Below are positions 11,353 to 21,822 of a stretch of DNA of 64,000 nt, piece after piece; position 1 is the stretch's first letter; every line of letters begins with the position of its first letter. The stretch is taken from NCBI RefSeq assembly GCF_016920785.2, contig NW_024609837.1, forward strand, positions 52,380,671 through 52,444,670, in the 5' to 3' direction. Position numbers and translations under genes: made by a program. A model generated the notes under the pieces. That model made no database searches, was not told where the DNA came from, and saw nothing but the letters and a program-made list of their open reading frames with translations. The DNA comes from Ixodes scapularis (Eukaryota > Arthropoda > Arachnida > Ixodida > Ixodidae).

Positions 11353-13853
11353 AAAATTGCTCTTCCACTTAGTGGAAGGGCATTTTAATTATCCGAATAT
11401 TGATTGGTCGGATACGTGCCCTTTTCTTAGTTGTCATTCCTCTATGTGTTCCAATTTTTTAAGGTTGTGCGTTGATTTCAATCGTTTGCAACTCGTCACT
11501 GAACCCACACGACTTGCAGCTATGTCAGCCAATATCCCTGATCTTGTTTTAACTAGTGCGCCGAATCTTGTTTCTTTAGTATCTCAGTTACCAGGCCTCA
11601 GTGATCATAGTTCGTTATACATATCTCTAACGATTCCTAAGCACAAATCCTCTAAAGTAACTAAAGCCATTCGCGACTATAGCAAAGGGAACTTCGAAGC
11701 TATCAATAACCACTTAGCCTTTTTTTCTAGATGTCTTTATCATTAACCTTTCTGACCGCACCATTCAGGAAAAGTGGACATTGTTTGAGAGTCAAGTGGC
11801 GCTGCTCACAGATAAATTCATTCCTTTCCCTTCGATAATATCACACAATCATTCACCCTGGTTTATTGTTACACTAAAAAAGCTTTCTAAAAAAAAAAAA
11901 AAAAAAAGATTGTTTCGCTTTGCAAATGCCATAGGCTGCTCGAAACGTTGTGAGGGTTACCAGAACGCAGATGAGGCTTACAAATCTGCTATTCAGGATG
12001 CTATGCTTGTGTGTTTTGATAAGACTTTGCCGAATATGTTGTCTACTAATCCTAAGAAGTTTTGAAATATTATTGGTGATAATAATTCGAACGAATTCTC
12101 AATCAGGGTGGACGATTGTGTTATACCTAGTGAAGACTGCTGAACTTTTAAACGGGGCTTTTGTTAAATTTTTTGCCAGTGTAAGTAACATGTCACTTTG
12201 TTCATTACCTCAGTGCAACTTCATGTCTATGTAACATTTCAAAATTAATCCCATTGGCATTGTTCGAATAATCGATAACCTTAAAATATTATCCAGTGCT
12301 GGTCTCGATAATATTAACTCAAATTGTTTTAAAAAACACAAGTGTATATTCTTTCATTATACTGTCAAAAATATTCACCCAGTCGCTATATGTCGGTGTC
12401 CTCTCAGACGATCCGAAACTTGGAAAGGTGGTTCTGTTGCACAAAGGAGGTGATAAACATTCCCCTAACAACTCTAGATCAATTTCACTCACTAGCATAC
12501 TATGCTTCACTCACTAGCATACTACATTTATTCTGACCTAGTTAATATTTTGAAGTCTAACATGTTTTTCACCAGGGCTCAACATGGATTCCAACAATCA
12601 TTTTCCTGCGTGACCCAAATTTAATATTTATTAACGACTTGCACTCTGTTCTGATAAAGGGTCCCAGATAGACTGCGTATTTTTATATTTCTCGAAGGCG
12701 TTCGATAAAGTCTCACACCGAGTTGCTTTTGTTGAAAGTAAATAACCTTCGCACTGATGCTAACGTTATGGCTTGGATCCAGTGCTTTCTTACTAACCGA
12801 TTCCAGTCTGTTACCGGCAATAGCTATACATCTCCGCTCGCGTCAGTGTCCTCCGGCATGCCTCAGGGTTCTGTACTAGGCCCACTTCTGTTTTTAATCT
12901 TTATTAATGACCTGCCGAATAAGATTTCTTCCTCAATCAACCTTTTTGCAGGTGATTGTTTCATTCACCGTGAAATTAATAATGATTCCGATTTTATCAA
13001 TCTCCAGACAGACATTAAGGTTATTCTTCATCGGTGTGAAACTTGGCATACGGAGCTTAACACAACTAAGTGCAAAGTAATGAGAGTGTCTCGTAATCAT
13101 TCAGTTTCTCCCTGCTACTGTCTTAACAATGTTCCTTTACTTTCTGTATCGTCTTACAAGTACCTGGGCGCACACATAACATCGGATCTTTCCTGGAAAA
13201 TACATATTGGATACGTTATTAGTAATGGTAATCGCATGCTTGGCTATTTAAAACGTAATTTTCTTTAGCTCCCTCCTCTTGTACGCTCAAAGCTTGAATA
13301 CGCGTCGTCTATCTGGGACCCGAGCCTTTTACGTTTAATTAGCCCCCTAGAAGCTGTTCAAAATCGTTCCGCTCGTTTTACCCTCAGTAATTATCAACGC
13401 ACTGCAAGTGTCACCTCTATGAAATTTAACTTATCTTTGCCTAGTCTTGCCTCGCGCCGAAAGGTAACCCGTTTGTGTCTGTCTCTTTCATAAAGTATTT
13501 CACACTAACTCCTACCTCAGTCAACGTCTCCTCACACCACCTTTCTATGTTTCATCCCGCCTGGATCATCCTCATAAAGTAGGTGTACCACCTATGTAGC
13601 ACGAACACATTTCAACAATCTTTCATTCCCCAAATTTCTTTGGATTGGAACCGCCTTCCTACCTCCATCTCCATAATCCAGGCGGATGATTTGTTTCAAA
13701 CTGCGGTTTCTAATTTTTTTTGTACATAACTAATATGTGAAATGCCTTTAAGTTATTAATGGTATATTTTTTCTTGTTGAATACAACCCACTCCCCTCTG
13801 TAATACCGTTGGCGCTGAGGGTATTGAAATAAATAAATAAATAAATAAATAAA
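11352..13853 (+). mobile_element. CR1/L2-like LINE inserted in the I-clade element
   Basis: The insert starts within the endonuclease (GHFNYPNIDWSD, then PGLSDHSSLYISL) and so is 5'-truncated. It runs through the RT and ends in an ATAAATAAATAAATAAATAA tail at about 13828-13853. The RT core at 12723-13268 reads FLTNRFQSVTGNSY, SGMPQGSVLGPLLFLIFIND, NLFAGDCFIHREI and SSYKYLGAHI. Upstream, KLGKVVLLHKGGDKHSPNNS matches the fingers. The catalytic FADD motif is FAGD here, so the second aspartate pair is damaged. Stops and shifts are also present. After the insert the host LINE resumes with sequence encoding its linker and RT. Confidence 0.85.
12723..13268 (+). pseudogene. CR1/L2-like reverse transcriptase core (FAGD mutant)
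   Basis: This is the longest intact stretch of the inserted LINE, 181 residues. It covers RT palm motifs: SGMPQGSVLGPLLFLIFIND (B region), LFAGDCFIHR (normally FADD, C region) and SYKYLGAHITSDLSW (E region). The Asp-to-Gly change in the catalytic loop would abolish polymerase activity. The upstream frame is broken at several points, including a missing ATG-linked start, so the start at 12723 is only the first Met after a stop. Confidence 0.8.
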
Positions 13854-14760
13854 TAGTTCCGTGCCAAAGAAAAACGTCTGTTTTATCAAGTGGGACTCTT
13901 TTCGCACCCACGTTCAAGACTTCGAAACACTCCCCTGGCAGAAAGGATTGTCCAGGCAGTAAAGAAAGGTAAAGCGGTCTACGAAGTGAAAGAGGACATG
14001 CCGACTCCAGGCTTACATCTCGTGAACCTATGGCACGCGAGACTCCAAGCTCGCAAGAAGTAAAGGAAACGCAAGACTTTAAGCAACTAGATTTCTATAA
14101 ACAAGGTGACGGCTAAGGCAAAACGCTACGCCAACGAGGTCTGTCGAACAAAGTGGAGAACATTATGCAACTCGTTTAACGAGAAGACGGGACTACCCAG
14201 GGACAGGCGGGCATACTGCGGCCTCGCGGGCAAGAAGTCCAAGGCACAAAATTCAGGCAGCAACATTGCCTAGAAACACAAAATAAAAACAGAACAACTT
14301 GCCGATCAAGCAGAAACTCTCTTCTTTCCCCAGCAGTATCCACCCCCAGAGGACGAAATCTATCAGCCACTTCAAGTTGAAGAGCCCGCACTCGAGAACG
14401 CACCATTCACCATGGGCGAGCTACTTGAGGCACTGACGGCAGCCAAGATCAACTCGGCCCCAGGACCCGATCAAGTCACGATCGTGGCACTGAGAACCTT
14501 GCCTAAAGAACAACTTGAAGAACTCCTCGAAAGTTACAACGACATCTGGGACGGCGAAGAAATCCCGGCTGAGTGGAAGAGATCAACGGTCGTCCCGATC
14601 CTCAAGCCCGGAAAGCCACTCAACACTCTACAGAATCTCAGGCCTATTTTGCTAACATCGAACTTGTGCAAAGTTCTCGAAAAGATGGTTCAAACGAGAC
14701 CTTCGTGGATCCTCAAGACTCGAGGTGACGTGCATCCGATGCAAACGGGCTTTAGACCTG

Positions 14761-14927
14761 AGATAAAATAGTAAGGATGCAGGCGAGCTGGTGAATGTTA
14801 ACCATGTTGAATAAACCTGAGATTGGGGCAGAAATTAACATAAAAGTCAAAGGAACAAAAAGGGACAGGACGACGTCTCAACATCGTCCTGTCCTTTTCG
14901 GTTCCTTTGACTTTTATGTTCATTTCT
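14761..14927. mobile_element. foldback insertion with 12-bp target duplication
   Basis: GCTTTAGACCTG occurs at 14749-14760 and again at 14928-14939, flanking a 167-bp insert that splits the LINE RT frame. The insert's right part is a hairpin: GCAGAAATTAACATAAAAGT ... GGGACAGGACGA is mirrored by TCGTCCTGTCC ... CTTTTATGTTCATTTCTGC. About 65 bp at the left (14761-14826) lie outside the hairpin. The mechanism is unclear because 12 bp is not a standard DNA-transposon duplication. Confidence 0.7.
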
Positions 14928-15034
14928 GCTTTAGACCTGGGACGTCCACCCAGGACAGCCTAGCAATGGTACATCGTGACGTGTACGAGAACCCTCAGTT
15001 CAAGAGACAACCTAGAACTATAGTTGCCTTAGAG

Positions 15035-15363
15035 CAGTAGTTCTCAACCATCGATGTTTCGCGGGCCCCTTGTGGATTGGCGGAGATGATGGAGGACGCT
15101 GTTCGAGGTGAGGGGAGGGAAAAGGTATAGGTTGAATATAATAATGATTTAATAAAATGATAGAATTAAGGGCTAGTGTGAAGTAGACTTTTCTTATTGA
15201 TATACACGCAAGAAAGCATGCCCGAAAACTGAAACATTTCTTCTCGACCTGAGAAACGACAACTTTTATTGCCGGGCTTGACTGATGGAACAAGTCTTCG
15301 CGGACCCCTAGAATGCCTTCGCGGACCCCAAATGGTCCACGGACCCCTATTTGAGAACCACTG
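15035..15363. mobile_element. hAT-type MITE, 329 bp
   Basis: The left terminus is CAGTAGTTCTCAACCA and the reverse complement of the right terminus is CAGTGGTTCTCAAATA, the classic hAT (Charlie-like) inverted repeat. The flanking 8-mers CCTTAGAG (15027-15034) and CCTTAGAC (15364-15371) are the target duplication with one mismatch. Removing the element plus one copy restores the RT codons for VALDIKKAFDS. Subterminal CGCGGACCCC words repeat near the right end. There is no coding capacity. Confidence 0.9.
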
Positions 15364-16038
15364 CCTTAGACATCAAGAAGGCATTCGACAGTATTCATCA
15401 CAAGACGGTAATTGAAGCAGCAAAAAGACGTGGAATCCGAGGCAACATGTTAAACTTTATGAAGTCGTTTTTCAAGGAGCGAACGTATAAAATAGTTATT
15501 GGTGAAAACAGAAGCCTTTGGCAGCACAACAACACTGGCACCTCCAGGGTGCTGTGATATCCCCAGCACTGTTCAACATGGCTATGGCTGACCTAGCGAG
15601 CGCGTTGGATGTCATTCCTAAAATCAACTTTACTATATACGCGGACGACGTTACACTCTGGACCGTCAAATGGATTGCCGGGAACCAAAAAGCAGCAATG
15701 CAAAAATCCCTGGATGTAACACAGGCCTTTGCGAGACATCATGCCTCCATCTCTCACCTAAAAAGACCTCCTTTATGATTGTCACAAAACACAAAATCAC
15801 ACGTTTCGACAAACCAATTCAACTTAAAATCGATGGAACCCCCATCCTAAAGGCACTCAACCCCAAGATCTTAGGCGTCACCTTTGAGCAATATGAAAAA
15901 GCTGCGACCTGGATGAAGCAAACAAAAACCCAATGGTCGGATGGATTGAACCTACTCCGAAAGCTTACAACGAAGGCCTGGAAAGGACAGGCAGATCTAC
16001 TAAAAAGATTACATTGAGCACTCCTCGTTTCGAAGACG

Positions 16039-16820
16039 GTGTACGGCCTCAGCTACCTCCGACTTAATAGAGTGCAAGGTGAGACCCTTAATTTACTCAA
16101 CAGTAGCGCCATGAGAGCCATCAAGGGTCTTCCAAAATTCACTCCTATCGCCAAGCTGGAGAACGCTGCCCAAGTCAACAAGGTCCGAAAAATTGCCGAC
16201 GAAATGATGCTGGGGCAGCTCAAAAGGCTGTCTAGCTCGGACCACAGTAGAGTCATGTTGCAGAAATTAGAAAAGACCACAAAAACTATTGCAGAACATC
16301 CGCCACCCCCATGGGAAACAGAGGATGTCTCTACAAGTAGGCCGATCTCCCAAAACCAAAGAAAAGACCACAAGAGGAGGCGGCAGCACCAGAGTGAAGA
16401 ATACCTAAAGAAGATTGAACAACTCGGAGGTGATAGCGATGTCTTCTATACCGACGCGGCCAGCAATGAGGTTGAACGCACACGCATCGCATGGAGCTCA
16501 CCCACCCGCAGCAAAACATGCGGGAAACATACAAAACGAGCAGCTCGAAGACGGCAGAGCTGTTGTAAATAGTACAAGCCATCATGAAAGTCACAGACAA
16601 TCCCCAAACAACCAAGCGTAATTATTTACACATACTCGCAAGAAGCACTCTGAGAATACAACTGATGACGCTCGCAGAATGACATCGCGCTCCAAATACG
16701 AAGCGTTGTTAAGAAATCAAAACCCGACGTCATCGTCGTTATAGACTGGATTCTGGGCTACGAAGGCATCCCGAGAAACGAAAGGGCGAACGAGGCCGCG
16801 AGGGCGCAGCTAAACGCATG
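16039..16820 (+). pseudogene. LINE ORF2: post-RT region and RNase H remnant
   Basis: YGLSYLRLNRVQGETLNLLN and AMRAIKGLPKFTPIAKLEN (16039-16150) are the connection region typical of I-group ORF2. VFYTDAASNEVERTRIAW at about 16440 is the first RNase H motif (normally TDGS/TDAA). Further downstream, DGRAVVNSTSHHES and the frame through 16640-16800 are RNase H sequence split by frameshifts. RNase H removes the RNA template strand in this group. It is not functional here. Confidence 0.7.
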
Positions 16821-17005
16821 TACCCTGCCCCTCACAAGGCCAGAATCCCCTCATCGCACCTCAAGAACAAGACGAAAGGCCCGACATACCATCTGACCCA
16901 GACGAGAGAAAAAGAGAGGCGCGGCTTGCCCGAAAACTCAGACTCATCTCACTTCTTCCCCCTAATTCTTATCCGATCCCTCCGGAATACGACCGGTGGG
17001 AAAAG

Positions 17006-17332
17006 GTGAGTACCAGGCGGATCCAAACAAACACGGCCATCACGCCCGTCTGGCAGGCCAGATTACATAAGCCTACAGACTTCAATGACCCCGGCATTGA
17101 CCCCAATTGCGAATACTGCGGAGTCCCGGCGACATGTTTCCACCTCGTGTGGGACTGCGCAGAAAGTTCGCGGTATTGCGAAGCAGCGTGGAAGAAGCTT
17201 CCCCCACAGGCAAGAAGACCCACAACATATGAAGAGTGGACCCTTCCGGACCTCGCAAACCAGCACAGGAAGCAGATCCTCGACTCCCTGTTAGACTTTC
17301 TCCGTCTTTCAGGGGTGGCGAGGCAAGTATGA
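17006..17332 (+). pseudogene. LINE ORF2 C-terminal Cys-rich segment
   Basis: The frame reads TNTAITPVWQARLHKPTDFN, then NCEYCGVPATCFHLVWDCAE, a C-x2-C-x5-H-x4-C pattern usual at the C-terminus of I and related LINEs. It ends LLDFLRLSGVARQV before the stop. The pattern supports this as the natural end of ORF2, about 100 bp before the element's 3' end. Confidence 0.75.
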
Positions 17333-17430
17333 CTACCTTTCCCCTTTCTATTCCCCTCCACGTCACTCCAGATGATGCTACTCAAGAGGATGTGACGAAT
17401 CCCCTCTGTACGTATAATAAATACGTTTCG

Positions 17431-18435
17431 TATATATATACTTGTTAACCCCACAGCCCGGTGTTTACTAACACAGCACAACAAAGAAATCGAAGCTCGC
17501 CTAGCACGGTTTGGCCACGAGCGCTTCTATCTGACCAATGCTTTGGTCGCACGAGGAGCGCGCGAGGATCAGAGAAATCGTCATCTTCGATTTCTCTGAT
17601 CAAAAAGAAAGAAGGCCAGAGGACACACACAGGAATAAATAGCGAATACATGGCGCGTTCTTGTCTTCTTTGTGACTGTATTTTTCGCGATGCTTTTTCT
17701 AGTATGCGGTAAAATTTAAATATAAGTGATATAAAGTTAGAAACATTCATTCGTTTGTTAATTTTATGGGCTAATTAACAGTGAATGTCTTAAAATAATC
17801 TAAATATCTTATATAGCAATTATTCAAGGACAACCTAAATTCAATAATGTTCGAGTGAGAAAATCAGCTCCACCAAGGTTGTTTCATGCTAAAAGTATAA
17901 TATAAATGAATTGAATTTGAATTATGCGAATGTTATACGCGGGTCATGGGACTTGTTTAGACGATTTGATTCGCAAAACAAATAAAACAAACTCGCAAAA
18001 CTCGCCAGGAATATAGGCCTAGCTGATGTGAAATCAGGGCAACCAATTAATTTATGAACATATATTTATAATGTGTGAGATAGCGTATATGACAAGAGAT
18101 TGGTTCTTTACAGTCATAATAAAGCATAAGTTTAGTAGTGTACATATCACGTTCGTCTGAAATGTTTACATAAACAAGGCAAATTTTGTTACATGAAACT
18201 AGAAAGGAGATGCGACGAGTAAGAGTTTAGCGACAAAAGATTGCCTCAGCTGTTGGGGCAACATCGTGTTGTTGTTTATTCGGTATTTTATCTGAGAGGA
18301 AAAATAATAAATAAATAATAAAGAAAGAAACAAGTGGAACCTTCTTCAAAATTTATCAAGAGAGTTACCAAGATCGCAATAACATCAAACAATCTGAAAA
18401 GGCAATTCAGAATAGCTGTTTTGCATGATACCCAC
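17431..18435. other. AT-rich non-coding DNA downstream of the 18.4-kb exon
   Basis: No exon, domain or structured repeat is recognised. If the gene B model is right, this is intron or 3' sequence of that gene. Confidence 0.4.
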
Positions 18436-18547
18436 CTTTCCAGGATAAGTCTGAGCAGCATGTGGAAAGAGTATCCCTCATGGCCGCGGGCGTAAGCTAG
18501 CAATATTGGTAAGCCATCCTTACAGAGAGGTTGCTGGTCAGAATAAC
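18436..18547 (-). CDS. internal exon, gene B (secreted family), homologous to the 63.4-kb exon
   Basis: A 112-bp exon is bounded by CATATTTCAG acceptor and GAAAG|GTGGGT donor sequences, entry phase 1 and exit phase 2. It encodes YSDQQPLCKDGLPILLAYAR and then GHEGYSFHMLLRLILE. The exon at 63348-63459 has the same length, phases and residue pattern (QQ.LC..G...LLAY..G.EGY...ML...I), so the two are paralogous. The product is probably secreted, since the presumed first exon at 42.9 kb has a signal peptide. Intervening exons are not identified: the 34.9-kb exon exits in phase 0 and this one enters in phase 1, so at least one is missing. It could belong to a third paralogue instead. Confidence 0.75.
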
Positions 18548-19840
18548 CTGAAATATGCCGCTCAAATGAAGGCGTACTTCGATAAATCACTTTGGAAACG
18601 TAATTTAATTGCGATTATGTGTACTTCGCCCTAGAGGTAATCAATTAAAATAAAACAATTAATAGCGCCTTAAAAGTAATTCAATTACATTTATAATTTA
18701 TTTTAGAAAGTGATACATTGCATATATTTACTTGAAGAGCAAGCCGAGTTAAATGATGTTGATATGATAACATTTTTACGTAGTGATAGGAATTGGTTTT
18801 TTTTTTCTTGGGATTTATTGTACAGTTTACATTGTCACACTTTTTTATTTCACCTATTTTTTAATACTATTATATCGGAGATTAGTTCTGAGTGCAATAA
18901 AAATGAGGTATTTTAATAGTGTACACTTCTACCAGAATATCAGTGTCCTCTCTATCATCTGGTTCAAAGTAGTCGTTTAGTTGTGTAGGCACTGAATAAA
19001 TTTACAAGATGCTTAAACTCCCGTCCTTTATGAAAATGGCTCAGAGGAGTCGTGGTCAGATATGCAGTGTGCCTATCACAATCAAATTATCCTGATTCTT
19101 TCTCTTCATCCCCACAGTGCAATGCTCTCTTGCTTTATGTGGGGCACCTTCTGTGCCTCTCTGCAGGTGCTGTGTCTGACAGTTTGTTCAGCTATTCGTC
19201 CACGGTTTGCGCTCTGGAGCAGTATAAGCGCTTTTAATGTAGCACATGTTTGCAGAAGGGCAATAAAGGAGGCGTCTAGTATATCTTCGCCAGTGAGTAT
19301 AAAGAAGAGGCGCCAGGGTGACAAAATTATAAAAAATAAATGCGATCGTAGTTAAAATTTTGCAGTCACTGACACTGTGCAGTAGTCCAAATACAATTAC
19401 AAATACCTTTCGCCAAAATTAATAAATTACAATTACACATTAATCGATAATGCAATTAAATAGGTGTAGTTTACTTATCACCCTAGTATAAGTTAATTAT
19501 TACAAGAAAAGTTTATAACACAGTCACTCAATAATATTTTAAAATACTTCGTTTATGTGCCTTAGTTTCATACGCAACACCATCTTGTAACAAATTAATT
19601 GGTATTTTACTATACTTTGTGAGGAGGGCGGGCACGGACCCAATATTGCCCATTCACTTCGCACCAGATGCAGTCATCATGCCAAGAAAATCTATACAAC
19701 TATATAAAATATAAATAGAACTTTATGTTTTTAATTATTTGTATTAACATTAAAACAGTGTTATTTTATTCCGTCTTTTTGTGAGTTTATATATGTTTTT
19801 GTTTTTGGAAATCTACTTCTTAGTTTAATTATGGTCCAAG
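18548..19840. other. AT-rich intron-like DNA
   Basis: The sequence is dominated by AATTAC/GTAATT words (18600-18690 and 19385-19480), which look like decayed repeat ends. No coding evidence was seen. Confidence 0.45.
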
Positions 19841-20007
19841 AAGACCAAAAGACAAGGAAGCCAAAGCAGAGCGAAATCTCTAGGGGGGGGGGGGGGGGGG
19901 CGAATAAAAAGAAACGGAAGGACGTCGGGGACTAAGATGGCGATAGATGCGTTTTGACATTTCTTTGGAACGTTACATAATTTGGCGCAGCCGACAGGAT
20001 TCAGAAC

Positions 20008-20445
20008 ATGTGGGTACAATATGTTGCTGCTGAGAACCTAGACCGAGTGGTTTTTAACCGATATCAAGTTCAAGATGAACCAGACGTGGAGCTGCCAAAG
20101 CATGTCACATCTCCGGAGCTCATCAGGCTCATCTTCCAGAAAGGTACCATTTCTTCGGAGGAGTTGATGGAAAAGGGGTCAGTCAAGATCAACATACAGA
20201 TGGCTGTCTTTCACAAGCTTGTGTTGCCGCGAGTGGCGACTCCAGCGCCTACGGTCCCACAAGCGCCTCCGGCTTCTGATATGGCAGCAGTGCTCCAAGC
20301 GATTTATGCTCAACAGCAGCAAATGGCACAAACAAGTATAATTATGCAAAGCTTGATGTCAACGCTCAGTGTAGAAAATAAAAGGTCCAGATACGAGGGG
20401 ATAAAGCCATACATCTTCGACGGGAAGTCAAATAGTCCGGAATGA
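20008..20445 (+). pseudogene. Gypsy gag fragment
   Basis: A 145-residue frame begins 30 bases after the primer-binding region. It includes a Gln-rich helix (AIYAQQQQMAQTSIIMQSLM) and ends EGIKPYIFDGKSNSPE, resembling the gag segment where the capsid-like domain begins (PFDG). It is cut off by a stop at 20445, so the capsid and zinc knuckle are not readable in this frame. Confidence 0.6.
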
Positions 20446-20685
20446 CGAAAATAATCCCTGGAGAAGAGGAACAAGAGGGACAAAGAACGAACACAAATCT
20501 CCAAACACAGCTAGGTGACTGGTGCGCGACCAGGCTCCGCGGACCTCATTTCACTCGTCTGCAGCGCACTTCGCGGATGCTCAAGTGTCCGAGTTCACAT
20601 CCGCCATCGACAGTGAGAACTAAAAAAAAAAAAAAAACGAATAAAAAAGGGTTAGCAGTCTAGCCCTAAGACCCAAATCGAGACT

Positions 20686-21822
20686 GTGTTTCTAAGTTCT
20701 CGAAGTTTGCCACATATCCAGATTTCAGTCAATGGACAACAAATACAGGCTCTTGAAGATACGGAAGATTCCATTTCTATCATAAAGAAAGAAAAGGTCG
20801 CACCAAGCCATATGTTTAAAGGAAGGCAAGTCTTTGTTTGGAGCTACGATGGCCACAGAAGACAGCACTCCGAGTGGTTGAACGTGACAGTCACGTTTTA
20901 GACTCACCCAGCAGACACCCAAGCCTTGGCAATTGACGGAGTGGAGCACGATTTTCTTTTGTAACGCCCAGACATGAAACAACTCAAAGTGAATTTTTAT
21001 TGGAACGACACTGTTTCTGTTGGCCCACCACCTGGATGCTCGACAGACTCGGAAGGTATCCCAACCTCTCTTCGCAACATCAAGTCGACTGGCAGGGTGT
21101 CTTGAACCTATCCAGAACTGGTGTGTGTAGGGGGATATTCACAGTGTACTTCCAAGTTTTAAGTGCCGTACGAGCTTCAAGAAAGAACTGTGGTGAAGAA
21201 AAAACCTTACAACCTGACGCGAGAAAAGAAAACCTGGCTAAAACAAGAGCTGCAGATCCTGGTGGATTCTGACACCATACGGCCTTCTATTCCTCCATTG
21301 GCATTTCCTATCACCAACGCTTCAAAAGAAGATGGATCATTTCGCCCTTGCACGGATTATCGAGCAACGAACCAACAGACATCACTCATTTCTTTTCCAA
21401 CGCCTCGCATTCACAGTATAATTGATGAAACATGAGGATGCAAGTACTTCTCTAGGATCGATATGTGTAAAGGGTTCTAGAAGGTGCCTCTTCGAGAGGA
21501 CACCGACGAGTTTACAGCGTTTATAACACCATTCAACATCTATGAGTATAATCGTCAGCTCTTTGAATGGAAAGATTCACCCAGCTAGTTCCAAAAGATA
21601 ATGAACGACGTCCTCCAGCCTTATCTTGGAAGATTGTGCCATGTCTATGTTGATGATATCATCATATACTCAAAGACAGAGAGCGAACACGAAGAGCAAT
21701 CGGCGCAAGTTTTGGGTGCACTTTGTGAGGCCAACCTCAAGGTCAACTTTAAGAAAAGTGAAATTTTCGAAAGCAAACTTGTATTTCTAGGCAGAGGTCT
21801 GGACGAAGCAACAAAATTATGA
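20686..21822 (+). pseudogene. Gypsy protease and reverse transcriptase, broken
   Basis: IQISVNGQQIQALEDTEDSI (about 20708) is the aspartic protease region with the DTG catalytic triplet degraded to DTE. The RT follows: KEDGSFRPCTDYRATNQQT (about 21330), a stop, YFSRIDMCKGF, another stop, PLREDTDEFTAFITPFNIYE, then IMNDVLQPYLGRLCHVYVDD (about 21600-21660), retaining the YVDD catalytic motif. It ends KSEIFESKLVFLGR at about 21795. Stops interrupt at several positions, so neither enzyme is made. Confidence 0.85.

Larger units (their letters stand above)
13854..16020 (+). pseudogene. I-clade LINE ORF2: linker and reverse transcriptase
   Basis: The frame resumes with ETLPLAERIVQAVKKG-like sequence. 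It then has MGELLEALTAAKINSAPGPD (14412), IPAEWKRSTVVPILKPGKPL, LRPILLTSNLCKVLEKMVQ and MQTGFRP (to 14760). After two insertions it continues LDIKKAFDSIHHKTVIEAAK (15364), the QGAVISPALFNMAMADLAS region, and NFTIYADDVTLW (about 15640), which keeps the YADD catalytic pair. The palm and thumb continue to 16017, where a stop interrupts. A frameshift at about 15535 separates motif A from motif B. The ORF is dead but easily recognisable. Confidence 0.85.
9040..17430 (+). mobile_element. I-clade non-LTR retrotransposon (LINE), decayed, with nested insertions
   Basis: This is a plus-strand LINE with, in order, a gag-like ORF1 ending in a CCHC knuckle region, an APE-type endonuclease, reverse transcriptase, RNase H and a C-terminal Cys-rich segment. 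RNase H plus a zinc-knuckle ORF1 is characteristic of the I group. Stops and frameshifts are frequent, so it is not functional. Three later insertions interrupt it: a CR1/L2-like LINE (about 11352-13853), a foldback with a 12-bp duplication (14761-14927) and a hAT MITE (15035-15363). The 5' end is approximate. The 3' end is placed at the AATAAATACG-rich sequence near 17430. Confidence 0.85.
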
